Of a DNA stretch of 64,000 nucleotides, positions 10,547 through 25,500 are shown one piece after another. The DNA is taken from contig OZ007514.1 in the NCBI GenBank assembly GCA_963931865.1, positions 3,296,027-3,360,026 on the forward strand, given 5' to 3'. The translations under genes and the position numbers were made by a program. Source of the DNA: Axinella damicornis. Its lineage: Eukaryota; Porifera; Demospongiae; Axinellida; Axinellidae. Below the pieces are notes generated by a model, which worked only from the letters and a program-made list of their open reading frames with translations, did not search any database and was not told the DNA's origin. How positions within the stretch are numbered: the first letter of the stretch is position 1; every line of letters begins with the position of its first letter.

Positions 10547-13500
10547 ATGTATGCGGTTTTATTAGCGGCTCTGTTTTTGGCTACAGCTGTGCGTCCAGCG
10601 CAGCAGTCATCGGGAGAGGTACTGTACGGTGGAAAGGTGTTCCAAGTGTACCCACGCCCCGAGGACGCACCAGATGAGACTACGCCGCTCTACTTCGCTC
10701 TCATGCAGTCGTTCAGTGGAGGATACGTGAGCGCCGGCGGAATCCCCGGCCTGATGGTAGCTCTGGACGAGATCAACAGCAACTCCACCGTCCTGCCAGG
10801 CTATTCGCTACACTACACCCTTAGCGACAATGCAGTGAGTACGATCATGAGTGTATTCTAGCAATTGCAGTTGGACACAGACGGCAGTTTGCAACAAAGT
10901 ATAGCTAGCTATATTTTGCAACGTTTTCATGTCTGGTAGTATTCTTCTCTTAGTACAGTATGACAAAAGAAGATTACCAGACTGTAATCAAAACGTTCCA
11001 AACTTTGCTTCATTCCATTCTATGTACTGAATGTCCTGCTTTAAACACTGATGACAGTGATTTTCCCCCCTGTTGCAACTACCGGCTGTGTCTGTCATGC
11101 TATTAGTGGCCCAAGTCAAAACTGGCCCCCCGGGTCCACTTTTGGCAACCAAAATTTAAAGTGGCCCACGTGGACCCCCGGTGTCAAAAAGAGCCTAGAG
11201 TTACACAAAAATCTACATGAAACCAATCTTTGCAACTCGAACACTGGATCATCTCACTTCCAGACAGTTCCGGCATCCGACACGTGCAATACACTGGTAT
11301 AGTCTAACTTCAAATTCGTTGTCACACAGTCAATGCTCGAGCGCTCCCAGACCTGAATGGTTCATACCTTGCCTTTCCTCTTCTTCTTGGTTAGGGTATT
11401 ACTGATTCTCTGAATCCAGTCAAGTGGAGGGTATTTTCCAGTTGAGTGCCCACATGTGACCTCTATGCACATTACATAATTGAGTTTAATTTGATGCACA
11501 ATGGAACCTACTACAGTTTCTTTTATAAGGTTAAGAGCCAGGGCACTCCAAGTTCATGATGGTACATTGCACAAAATGCCAGTGGTATGTGATAGATTGG
11601 ATGAACAATTAATCAAGTGCATGACAGAATCATTGCCCATTTGCTCTGTCACCAAGTGCACATGCAGAGTTGATTTCGAGAATGATAGATCACCTATATA
11701 TGTACCTGGTTGAATGTGTGTACCTATACTGTTCCCGTACAGTGTGTGAGGTTCCGGTCACAGAGGACTCTGTTCTCTCAGCTGAGGGAAGATAGGACAA
11801 AGATTGCTGCCATTGGGTCGGGTTGTAGTCTGGCTACAGAACCCACTGCGGATATATCGCATTTCTGGAACATCCCACAGGTACAGAGAAGTGAGCCAAT
11901 TAATTTTGGCGAGATCTTTAGCACATACTCAAACCAAAATCTGGTGGAACCAACTACGTAATTTGTTGTATTGGCAGTATTGTTTTTTTTTGTTGTTGTT
12001 TTTTCTATAACAATTTTGCAACAATGCAAGGGTACATGAATAGCAATTGCTAACATGATAACGCACCCAGACAGAAGTCCAATTATCTATGATCTAAGTA
12101 ATAGGTATAGTTGAGGTATTTAATGTGTGACATTTTAAAACTAGTTGTTAGACACACCGATATAATAAGGTGATCGGAATCAGCAGATGTTGATGTTCTT
12201 CCTGTGAAAACATTTACACAAACGTATTTGTTTTATGGGGATGGGCATTCTAAGTTCAGGACATTGCAGTAGAAATCAACCAACATTTCGCTAATAACCT
12301 TAAACTTGCAGGATAATCCCCCCCCCCCCCCCCCCCCCTCCAAAAAAAAGCACCCACCCTCAAGGGATCTGATGACAAATTTCTATTTTAAACTGTTGTG
12401 CAGATCTCTTGTCACTCTACTTCACCAATTTTGAGGAACAGACCAAGATTCAGGCACTATTATCAGGTAATGCGTAGTTACGTCTGCATGCCAGTGCATG
12501 CCAGGCTGCAGTTGTTCATATGAGGGGCAGGGTATTTTATAATTATGTCGTAGTGAGAAGTGGCTATTATTGTATGTACCTTGTGTATAGTGCTGGTTAA
12601 TCTGACATACACCAGCCGAGATTTTCCAACTTGTGAAAATACGTTTCGACCACACTTTGTTGGTCTTCTTCAGGCAATTATAGTGAGCTACTTATAATGA
12701 TACAAAATTAATTACGTCATTATCCTGTGAGGAAGGCATAGTTAAAAATTCTGGAATAGCATGTGCAGTGGGAGACAATAGCATGGTGAGTTGTTACACT
12801 TGTATGTGCCATGCGTATGGGTTCCAGATATTACTGAGGGCAACTCCTGTGTCTTAGTTAAAGTTCTGGTGTGATCTTGTAATGAGCAGGGCTGTTTTTC
12901 TGGGCCAGAATCTGTCTTCTGTTGTTAGTGTCTTTCTTCTCTACCCTATAGACTGTCGGCAGTGAGGAGATTCTGGGACTGGCATATTTTGGTGTGATAA
13001 AACATTACGGCTGGAAGAAAGTGACCATTCTCCAATTGGATGTTGGCCTATTTGAAATTGTGAGACTGTCAACTATCATATTTGGTTAACTTCATGTTTC
13101 ATTAAACTCTACAAATTACAGCATATGGTTTTATGTCGTTGGTAATGATGCCAGACTATGTGCATTGCCGTGACCTTACGGATGTGGTGGATTACGTACT
13201 TCGAATTCATCACTATTTCTTAGTCACTGTACAGTGCTTTGCTAGCTATGTACGTAATTGGACTCTTATCATGGATGCCTTCACATGGTTTCTATGTTCA
13301 GTCTCTCCCTTATTTGTCCACAGGCACTAACTGTATGCTCCTTAATAGCACCAGGTCACATTAGGCATAGCCTTGTACCAATGCCCATGCACGGAATGCG
13401 GAATAGGACGTGGCGACACTTGACAAAACTCTGTATGTGCTGAAGTTAGCAGTCTTGATTTCAGGTAGACAATTCACGTTCGTCCATTGCCAATTACTCT

Positions 13501-16500
13501 CATAGTAATTAGATTCTTTACCGCATGAAAGGTGTAGCCGTTTAATAAACACTGGGGCCCTATATAGCTACTATAATTGCATAATAGATGAAACCCATAC
13601 CTCCATGGCTATTCAAGTAGCAAACTTGCACTTGGTTAGCAACTGTTGTATTACTGAATCCAGTCAAGTGGAGGGTATATTCCACATGTGACCTCTATGC
13701 ACACAAAATTTGTTGCACAATGGAATCTACAGTTTCCTCTTTAAGGTTAAGAGTCAGGGCACTCCAAGTTCACCAATTGTTTCATGGTCCATTGCCAGTG
13801 GTATGATAGATTATTGGGGCGAGCCTGAGCGAGCCCCACACTAGCGTGACTTCATTGCGCAGTGCATGTGTATGTTTGCTTGTTTGCTTGGATCTTGCAC
13901 TTACCGTAAGTTTTAAATCAGCGGATTTCACTTGCGTGCACAAAATAATATTCAAATTTCAACGAACCCTACGCAATTTCTCGAGGCAAGGTGAACTGTG
14001 CCGTCTACCTGTTCAACGGTGATAGCGACAACAAAGACGGAGACCACTCGTGAACCTACCTGTTCATTGGCTAGAGCACCGTGAACTTCTGCCTCCTCGG
14101 TGGCGACAACAAAGACGGAGACAGCTCGTGGGTCTACCGCCATGGCTGGTGACGTACCTGCTAGACTGCTTCAGCTAACGCTAACCTGACTCACAGTTGC
14201 ACGAGTGTATGTTTAGTGTCATAATTTCTGTGACTCATTGCCCAGTCACATAATTGAGTCTGATGACAGTCACTGTATGAATGCAACTGCTCATGCATGT
14301 CCAGCATGTGCACTGCGCTCAGGCTCGCCCTCCAATGTCCTGCATTCCAATAGTATGAACAATTGATCAAGTGCATGACAGAATCACCTCTGGCTGCTCC
14401 TTGGCAGGGACTTTCCACTCAGCCATCACGCACCAATAGCTATTTACCTGCCGTTTGAATTTGAAGGCATCCAGTAAGGAACGTAATCACTTACATGATT
14501 GTGCTGACTGTGCACATACCAGAATTTGCCAAGTGTCAACAGGCCCTTCTCCACGTTCCACTCGTGGGCCTGGGTATGAGGCTACGTTAAGCAATACAGT
14601 TGATGATTTATTTTGGCCACAGGTGACCATAATGCTGAAGAACATGCTCAAGCGACTTGATATTGAGGTAAACGTGAGGACGTTTGAAGAAGAGGATGGA
14701 ATTGAAGGGCTGGCAGGAGATTCCTTTGTGAGTTTCAAATTTCAGATAAAGCATGCTGGGAGCTTACAAGAGAGAAGTCCAACTATTATAACCAAGTGTT
14801 AGAAATACACACCTTTGCAATCTGAATCGTGAATTTGTACAGGATCTAGCGTTCTCTTAGCAATATATGGTTGCCTCTCAGACATAATCTCCACTATTCC
14901 AATTTAACCCCCCATTAATTCTTTTCAGGCAAATCATGAAGTAAGTGTAATATACTAGTACTCAGTGACTCTGCACATGCTTTAATTTTGTGATGAGGTG
15001 CATGACACATCTCAATGGCATCTGAAAAAGGAAGTTTCATTGGTGTTATGTTTCGTATTACATGCTTCAGTTTCCAGGGACTGTGTATACTATAGTTATG
15101 ATAGCATGATGTAATCATGGGCAGTTGACAGTGAAATTATTTGTATTTCAAAATGGAAACCCCCAGTTGTAACAAACTGTTTCCTCATGCCCAGTCTGAT
15201 AATTAGACACACAAATTCAATAGTAGTTCCTGTAGGCCAATAACGCTCCATCTGTTTCCTTGTGTTTACACACTCTGATGATTCTTACACGTAAAACGAA
15301 ATTGTATTGAATAGCATAAACAATCAGGCTTAAGGTTTGACATAGCTGATGGTGGAGATGGGAGTGGTGCAGATATAAGACGTCTGTTCTAGCCTATAGG
15401 TAAAACAAGTAGCGTGAGCTCACCACTAATTCTACTCCTACACATTCGCAACTCTACACTGCATGTAATTGAAACAACTCTGAAACTACTTGTGGTTTCT
15501 AAGACAAGAGATACACAGTACTACCTTGGAGAAGATCTGATAAGGTCTTGAATGACTCCATTATACAAGACAAGGCATGATCTTACTTAAGACAAGAAAT
15601 TGTTGGAATTTTAAAGGAATCCCGTCTAAATAATGTAATTAACAAATCAGCTTGCGTAGTATATTATATTACATAGAATGATGATGATTATTATACATTT
15701 GGTCAAAGGTGGACAATCTTCACCAGTATGTGGGTTCCATACCTGATTAAAGTCACAATAGACACAATTTCACACAACATTCCATTACCACACAAATGTT
15801 GTCATGTGCGCTAATTCATACACATTCAGAGTTCATTTTTAGCTGTACAAATTGATTACAGAACAAAAATGATCAACTCACTGCAAAAATACTTTATACA
15901 ACCCAACACAGGAGGACAGACTAGATGGGCACCGTAACCATCAGAGCTTCTCCATATCTACACCGTCCACATTCCTGTCAAGTCTGTGGTGGGACCATTT
16001 GAAGTTTCATATACGGCTTTTTCAGCGATTCTCCTGCATAGAGGAGTGCCCGTAGGTGTGGTCTACACAGGAATAACGTAATACTCAGAAGTTAATGTGG
16101 TCCCACGTCGGACTCGAACAGTGTGTGGACGGTGCAATCACGGAGCAACTTTGACGACGATGGTGCCTGTCCAGTCCCGTATCTACTGCTAGTTTCTCCT
16201 GTTCAAGGAGTGGTTAGTGCAGTCCTTGTTGCAAAATATATAGTATCGTACCAAGGATTGCATAATGAAATGATGCTTTTCAAGTACATATACATTTCAT
16301 TCACAGAAACATGTACCGTATTTCCATGAATAAATGCCGCGGCGTCTATTACGGTACTATGGTATGTCTTAAATGTATATGGCATCATATGTACGTAGGA
16401 GTTAAGCTGGTGACATCATTTGCGTGTGGGGTACGTACCATTTCACTATGCAATTTTAGGTATGATACTTGGGGGAATACCCTTGAGGAAACTTGATCCT

Positions 16501-19500
16501 GCATACATAGCTACGACATGTAATGGAACACGTATAGTTTTGCAACAAGGACTCAGAGAAAGTGCACTAACTGCTTTTGGGTTGCTTTACAATGAGCAAT
16601 TTTTTCAGTGTATTTTGAAGGTGTACGAACGAATAGAAGAGTTGTACAAAATAGAAATGGCATGCGAGTTTTAGTCACAATTTCTTGTGCTAAATTGGAC
16701 CTTGCAGACAATCATGCTGTTGGTATGCAAGGATTTGAGTTATGACCATAATCAAATAATTGAGTGGGGTCCTCTATAGCCCAATCAACAATGGGACAGC
16801 TAAAATATAGCACTGTGTAACAGTTGCATTTGTGCATGCAATCAGGCAAAGCCGAGTGCTATATTTGCCTTCAGACCACACACGTGTGCAATATTTTTCA
16901 TAGTGCACAAGCGTAAGTAGTACTTTAACTGTTTTTGCAACATATACGGAACGCTTTTTCCGGTGCTATATATTGTCCAGTGGAAAATATAACACACTAT
17001 GTGCATTATGGAAAACAAAGCACACTTCGGCCCTTTCATCTTCTATGGCTTCATACAATAATGAATACAGAGTGGGGTACACATATATGCCCACCCTATA
17101 TGTTTGTGTTATAATATTATTTAGGATGACAGCAACAGAATATATGTGTGGCTGATGTACATACAGCACACATTATATGCCCACCCTATGTATGTGTTAT
17201 CTGTAGGATGACAGCAACAGAATACAAGTGTGGCTGATGTACAGCAATTTTGGCCGGCAGTTGTTGTGCAAGGTAAGACAACAGTGCACACAACTTATAT
17301 AGACACTGAAACTTCTATTAATAGCACACAGCTTATATAGACACTACTTAAACTGAAACTTCTATTAATAGCATGCCTTTTACTCATTGGTGACCGTAAG
17401 GAGATAATCCTTACCTCACATATGAAGTGATTTGTACGACAACATGAAGTGCACACAGGTCTACACTACTTAAACTGAAACTTAATCTCATTGTTCACCA
17501 CCGTAAGGAGATACGTAAGCCTCACATCACATGTGAAGTGATTTGTAAGACAACAGTGCACACACCTTTTATGGGCACTTCAACTTCTATTAATTAATAG
17601 CATGTCTTTTACTCATTGGTCACCATAAGGAGATAAGTCTCACCTCTCATCTGAAGAGATTGTTTTTGGAGTGCCTGCTGCAAGATTCTGAATACTTTAC
17701 AACAGACATGGATGGTCGAAGAATGCTAGGACGACGAGACATCACAGTATTTCATGATTGGGCAGTTATGTTGCTAATGTCCTGGTTCAGCTGAACCTCA
17801 AGAGAGGTCTTGGAATTGGTTAACTTGGCACTGTCATTGTCAAAGTGATTGCACCGTCAGCTCGCACATGTGAGTCTGTAGTGGGAAAACTTCACTTTGA
17901 TTACTATGTTCTACGTACCACACCTGTGGTAATTCCTGTTCTAAGCAGTGGTATCGCTGAAAAATCCAAATACCTGAAGTGTTTCCACCACGGACTTGAA
18001 CGGGTGAGCAGACGTTGTTGACACGGAGACACTCTGACAGTTACGGTGTGCTCGCCCAGCCTGTATCTACAGATGTTTGCCTGTGGTGTTGGATCCTGTT
18101 GGGTTTGAGGATCCAGGATTTTGTCTCACTTTCTCATCAGTGATCACATGCACTGGCATTTGCCTCTCTAATTGTGTCCAGGTTTATGAGAAAGGATTGA
18201 TGTATCCACGATTCACATTCCTCCACCCGGCATGGTGGTTGGGGCACTGGTGGGTGGGGGACAACACAACAGAGAATTTCACCTGCACTGTTGAGGACAG
18301 AGAGAGGGTGGTGTACCGCACAGTGGTTATCCTTTTGTACGAGTTTATTGAGAACAACAACCACGTTGCGCAGACAGGCACAGTGAGTTACTTGTTACTT
18401 TGTTAGTTGTAATGCTGACTGATATTTACTGAAAACATCAGTAGGCTCGGTTTGTGAAAGTTTCTTTTTTACTAAATTGGGGTAATTACAGTAAGCTCCA
18501 GTAGAATTTCATATAATAATTATTCATAATTATAGTGCTGCTTTTATTCATAAGTCATGCAAGTTTAGATGAAATGGGACGTTTCAGATGAAAGAGGATG
18601 GGACTAGACTGCTCATGATCGTTCCCAGTTACTAGCATGTAGCCTGTAGTATCTCCATGCCTTACGTTGTAAACTGTGGCACCTGTAGGGGCATTTGGGT
18701 CTGTTGGGACATTGCCCGGGCATTGCCTGGGCCTTGCCCAGGCATCTCTACAAACTGTGCTATCACATGATCACTAACGTTGCGATGCCAGGTCATGGAA
18801 GCTCCATGTAGACACAAGTAACCCTGCTAACCTGCTGTCTAAGTTTGTGGCCAAAAGGAAGAAACATAACTCACCAGAATCTGACGGTGAGTTTCAAGCA
18901 AGCTTTGAGCATCATGAATTTGTGCTCCTTGAGACCTCTATATGACTTCTGAACTGCCACACGCTTCATATGGTGCAACACAAATTGCCTCTGCCCAAAT
19001 TGACACTGATCATAAACGCAGTCAGACATGAGTATAATTACCATAATATATCTATCTGTGGCTGTGAAATGAATCGAAGTGCACTGGCATCCAACTCTGT
19101 GGGGTTGCCTAGGCAACCATGCAGATACTTGAGGTGCAGATTGTGGGTGTTAATGTTGCAATTGAGACCCACTCCCTTTTGTTAAAGTGCATGTATAGTG
19201 GTTCAATGTTCAGTGTCTTACTGACATGCTCTCAATTCCCAATAGAATGGACATCAGTACCGCGATGCATTTGATGAACATTTCCGTAACTATACTGTTG
19301 CCACATTACGGGAGCCCAGCCCGTATAGTCAAACCTGCTATGATGCCACGTGGATTCTTGCTCTGGCACTGAACAATACACTCAATGGTATGTACTGTTG
19401 TGTTACATATTATAATATATAGAAATACTCCAGTAGTACAGGAACAGAGTGAATTAATACCGGAAGGTGTTCCGTGATTGAAGCATTTTAGTGAACACTC

Positions 19501-22500
19501 AAACTGGTTATGATGCTATGTCTGCTGGCTGTCATGCCAAAGTGTACCATCTACACGTAGTCTGTGTGCCAATGTTATATCCACCATGTCTGTGTGTCTG
19601 GACCCCTCATGATGTTGGATAGCCTGCTGGCAAAAACTGCAAAAGGAACTATTGGCTAGATAATGTACAATAGTCAGCCATTTTTCGAATCCCAGCTGGT
19701 CCCAGAATTTTTTCTGTGGATTATTCTCTCTCTCTAAAGCTTTTATCAACTATTTGTACTAACGTACGTATATATTATTAGTGCTTCTACAATCAAGAGA
19801 GGGACATGAAAAGGCTGAAGAGATGATGAACGACATTAAATTGATGAAACTCTGTTTGTACAAACACTTGCCAAGAAATATTCAAACGTTTCAACCCTTA
19901 TTCAGATATCATCTTCAGTGGCAATGGAGCAGCTGCTACAAACCGTCAGTATAATAATTATAGAGACTAATACTGGAATTGCACAATAGATGGAAAGGCG
20001 GGTATTAACAAAGACTGAATGTTTATAAAAGGAGATATACCTGCCTTCCATCTATTGAATTTATCAGTCAGTTGTCCACATGAGAAGTTGATTGTGCGTC
20101 TTGCGAAGTCTTTGAGAAGAAACAGTCTGCAGTGGCTGCGTACTGTAGTTGTTACTTTACTTGGCAAATTTTCTGAATGAAAAACCTTATACCCGAAGGT
20201 TAGAAATGCTGCTCAAGACGACGAGACTTCTTGTGATGGGTGGGCCCTTACTGCACTGTTTTGAACCCAAGGCAATAACTTTTTCATGGAGAGGGGAGTG
20301 GGCACTTGATATGTCGTGGGCACTTAATACATGGTGGGCACTTGATACGTACTCTATGGGTACTTTTTTTCTATTCTTTGCTGTCAGATTTGATCAACAA
20401 CTCCTCTTTGAATGCAAGAGCTGCATCAGAAGCTGAAATAGAGAGGAACTTTAAACTGGAGGACTTCACCTACAACAACACTTCTATCTTAAAAGTTCTC
20501 AGTCGCCACCTTGCCAACACGGACTTTCATGGGATAAGTGTAAGCGGCACAGAACTATTAAACATTGTTGTGTGTTTACCACATAATAATTTCCCTATAG
20601 TTGATTGTTTACGCAAGTGTAGATTGCTATATGCAGATAGTATCCACGCTGGAATTTCTTGCTTTGATACACTGAAGTTAAAACTGGTTACTCCAGTTCG
20701 GTGACTCTCACTGCATACTGCAGTATGCGTCTTTAAGATTTTCGATTTACCAGATACCAGGTACAAACACAGCTCCGGAATTCCTAAATGCAGCTCCGGA
20801 AGGTCCGGAAAATCTCCGGAAAATCCATGAGCATAAAAGAAGTGTGTAGCTATCATTCTGCTCAGCTGATTCAAGTAGCTCATTTATGACGCAATGATGT
20901 ATCATTTATATACCAGGCCTTTACCATATCTGATTCTGCGTATTAATATCAACAAGTGAAACTGGGAATCTGCGTACTCAAGGTCCAATATATTATAGTC
21001 ATACAAAAGTTATATCTTTATAGAAGAACCGTCTAATTATCTTTCTGCAGAAGAATTGTGTTGATTGTCCATTTCACATCCCTATAATTATTACCAGGGC
21101 AGGATCCGATTTGATCAGGATGGAATACGAGATGGAATAAGGCTCTTCATCTACCAAATGAGATACAACAAATCCGGTAATAGGTCGTGGTATTTGTAAT
21201 CCATTAGCGTCATGTTACCGTACTCCGCAATATTCTATAGCCCGCAATATTCTACAAGTAATAAAAAACATTACAAATGTTACAGTAGCAGGATGTAGGG
21301 ATACCAGAACGGCAAAAAGTAAGGAAACAAGAGGGATGATCGAACACAACAGTGAAGTATACAACCCCCCCTACACAGATCTTCTTCCATATTTACATGT
21401 ACAATGAAAAAAGATATGTAGGGGTGATTGTATACTTCACTGTTGTGTTCGATCATCCCTCTTGTTTCCTTACTTTTTGCCGTTCTGGTATCCCTACATC
21501 CTGCTACATTTGTAATGTTTTTTATTACTTGTTTATGTAACTTTTTTTTGGCAGCAGGCGCATGTTTAAGCTGAAGTTTGCTGCAGAAGTGATATCACTG
21601 CCTGTGAGATCGATCTCACAGGCACCTAGGCAGTAGGTGTCCTTGCCTTGGTATATGGACAATATTACTCAGGTATTACACTTCCAGCATTGGCTGAAGA
21701 ATCAGGCCCGGGCATCTCAAGTCAACTGTTCCCTACAAAGCCACCGAGTTCTCCCTGTCTGAAGACGGCAGTTTATAGTAGGGACATTCATATGGGTGTT
21801 GAGAGTCGAGATAGGCATTCACCCTGCTCACAGAATACAGTATAGGTAGCAATATAGCTAAATCATGCGTACAGGGACTAACCTCAGTCTTATAAAGAGT
21901 GCCTCGTTTGATTGAACACAAGTACATCGGTCAACGCATCTTCCCCACTGTTTCTAATTCAGCGATCTTGAGTAATAATTACTTATCGTTGCTAAGTGAT
22001 CGTTTAAGTGCGCATGCGTACAAACGTGAAAATGGCGTGACAAACGAAGCCATAGTTATTGAGTGGGCAGCTGCAGCCGCCTGGTGAAGACTTGGAGGTA
22101 GAGAAAAAGCGATGGGACGTTGCACTGCTCGGTTGAAAATGCTGCTGTTTCATGCGAAAACCATCGTGACAGATTGAGGCAACGTTGAGCTAAGTTGTCT
22201 GAAGAAGAAAGAAGAAGAAAGAAAAACAATTTGCCCGTTTTGCGAGTGCCTGGTGTGGTACTTTCGCGACGGGTTTTCGCGACGCGAGGAGCCTTGTTGG
22301 TCATGAAAACACTCGAAGATGAACGGTAGCTATGTGGTTATAAAGGCTTATAAGTGTACCGTTTCTGAGATTTGGAGAGATTTTTTTGTATTGGCATATA
22401 TTGCGTGTACGTCGTATCCCTACATACAGAGTCTACCGACTCTGTGATAGGTCGTGGTATTTCCCAAATTCCCAATGACAATTGCTCATTGTTTATTCAA

Positions 22501-25500
22501 TTGCAGGGTCTCTCACACTTCATGACATAGCTCGAGTGAATGACAAATTTGCCTTCACATACATTAACAATGAAACTGATGAATCTGTGTGGCCAGGTGA
22601 GAGAATGTGTATAAGAATTGAAAGTTTTGTTTTTCATCAATGACAAACTAACACACATATCAGTGTTTTGTATACTGGCAATTTACATTCATTGCCATAA
22701 AGTTGTCGTCGCTGAGCGGTGCACGGGAAATGAGGCTTATGTACAGAAAAGGTGTCATGGAAAGATGACAAAAGCACAGCTACAACTACAGTATATGTAT
22801 TCTCGTGTTATGATTGAATATCCATTCTGACTGAGCAGTGCATGGGAAATCAATGGTTAAGTTTCTGATTGATGCAAAACTTCAACATGTATGACACCAT
22901 TAGACTTGACTTCTTCCTTTAAGTTCACTATAATTATTATGCCTACAGTTGGAATCCTCTATGATGGAGTACCAGAGGAAGAGTTTGTGACTGTGCACAT
23001 CTCAGTCACAGTGATAATCTTCTCACTGGCCTTCTGTGGCATCATTCTGACCATAGCTTGCCTGGTCTTTAATTTTATCTTCCGTGATCGCAAGTAAGCG
23101 GTAGCTTTTGGAAATTGTTGAGCAGACTATTAATACTGTATAGTGGTAAATTTTTGGTATAGGGTGCAAATTTTCATTTGTTTCGTATGAAGCCTCGAGA
23201 TACGAAAATGAAAAATGCGAAAAATTTGAATGGTCAAATTTTGATCGGGCAATTGAACGCCTGGATGCGGCGAGCAAGCAATGGCGTTTGTAACAGTATT
23301 TCTAACCTTCGGACTGATGAAAGTAAGCCAAGTTCACTGAGCAGCAACGACCGGTGAGGTATTCTGCCAACTAGGCGGCTATTTATAATTTTTCAAATTC
23401 CTCACCAACAACAGAGGCCCAGGTGTCAGTAGACGTGGTACCATCTCACCAATGTGCATTGCCTCAACCGTAAACAGAAAATGACACCATAGAAACGTTA
23501 CATACGTGTAATGCTAGGGGGCATGGCAATGTACAGGCACATATGAAAATTAAGATACAAAAAATTCTTCTGAAGACATTTCAGCCGTTATTATGAAAAT
23601 TTGCACTTATGAAAATTTCCCGCTATACGGTAGTCTATTTCACTGACTGTGTTTGCCAATCTACACATGCACGCAGACTGGTTCGCCTCACCAGCCCCAA
23701 ACTCAACTATCTCATTGGAGCCGGAGCTTTGCTGCTGTATCTGGGAATATGCACCCTGGTTTTCCCCAGCACTGACCCACATGTTGTGAAAGTATTGTGC
23801 AATGTAAGCTTGCTCGCATATCCTGTAAGAGATATTTGGCCAAGTATGTACTGGGTGTTGAACACTGTGACACAGAAGGTTTATGGAATTCAAGTTTATT
23901 GAACATGTCATACAAGATCTAACAGCTAGTGAACTGAACGTATCAGATTCTATTCAAACAGGTTAATGTACGTACGTATCTATTCAATCTTCTTCTCATG
24001 ATATGTTTCTTTGTTCCTGCAGATCAGCCCCTGGCTAACGTCTCTCGGCTTCTCTCTGTGTTTTGGTACCATCATGGCCAAGATGGCTAGGGTCTTCTAC
24101 ATTTTTCACAACCCCAAACTGCTGCGAAAACGTCTTGTACGTATATGTCTGAAATCTCTGAATGTTGATCTAGCTGGTGCCGGCATGCGCACTCTATATT
24201 TGTAAGTGATAAGCAGCTATACTTATCAATCACAGAAGTAATTGTGCGGTTTAGTTCTGCCGCCCCAAAAAGTAGACATTCACAAGAAAGTATGAAAGGG
24301 ATACTAGGGAGAACATCACACAATATTTTGGCAAGATACGAAAGATAATTGAGTCTAGCTGTCTTCCTGTTCCAAATGTTGCCCCAGTGGCAATATCATA
24401 CTCATGGCAAATGACAGACTGTAGCTTAGTATGCTGGCCTTGAAGAAGACACCGTTTCTTCAGCAATAATCCCAGGTGTGTCAGTGCTGAGAGTCATCAT
24501 GTGACATGGAGCATGAATGTATGGTTTGCAGTAAGGGCATTCATTTTAAAAGTTCATCATGATTGCACATCTTTTAAATTACTGAAGCACTGTACCTGTT
24601 ATATTTGGCAATGCAATTTGAATATGGGTGAACATTGTGGCAGGTAGATTAATGTTGTGTGCAATTCCCTCAATCTCCACCAGATCATGAAGAACTACGT
24701 CTTGGCACTATTTGTCTGTGCTCTCGTGACAGTGGATGTGGTGATTCTCTTTGTTTACACTCTCGTTGAGTGTCGGGAGGGTCAGAACTTAGAACCTGCC
24801 AGGAGGGTCCACGCTGAGAACCCGTCAGACACACGTGGGGTGAGCAGAGAGCCTGTTTCATATCACTGACAAGTAGGAATACGCAATATTGGCTAGAGGT
24901 TCTGTTGTGCTGATATTTATGCCAGTAGATATAGCTAGTCATCTCAGGAGTAAAATTTCAAGGAAGAATGTGAAAATTACTGACTGTATCCACTCTGACA
25001 AGCACAACCACCAACACAGGAGAAATCACCTTAAGATACGGACTAGATGGGCACCGTAACCAACGATCATTCAGAGCTTCTCCGTATCCACACCGTCCGC
25101 ACACCCGTCAAGTTCATTGACCATTTGAAGCTTCGTATTCGGCTTTTTCAGCGATTCTCCTGCGTAGAGGAGTGCCTGTGGGTGTGGTCTACGCAGGAAA
25201 TAACGTAATACTCAGAAGTTGAAGTGGTCCCACGACGGACTCGAACAGCATGTGGACGGTGCAATCACAGAGCAACTTTGACGACGACGGTGCCCGTCCA
25301 GTCCCGTATCTACAGCTAGTTTCCCCTGTGCAAGCAAACTACAATATGAATATGAAGGCTAATTGCTACTCAGTTGGCTCTTACATAAAGTCAAAGTCTG
25401 TTACCAACTTCAATTCATAAAACAAATTCCATTTGATGTCTCTATGGAGTGAGTGTGTTCTCAATGATCACCATTGCTTCGCCCTTGTCAACACTGAATG

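Noticed and set aside
16420..16674. 84-codon open frame in the intron before exon 6
   Set aside because: Looked at as a missing receptor exon, but the true exon 6 was found at 17207-17272 and the frame shows no family motif.
18802..18886. Possible receptor exon (reads like NPANLLSKFVAKRKKH) between exons 18182 and 19246
   Set aside because: Its 85-nt length breaks the frame between two exons that join perfectly in phase 0. Its acceptor lacks a pyrimidine tract, and exon 19246 already fills this part of the ligand domain.
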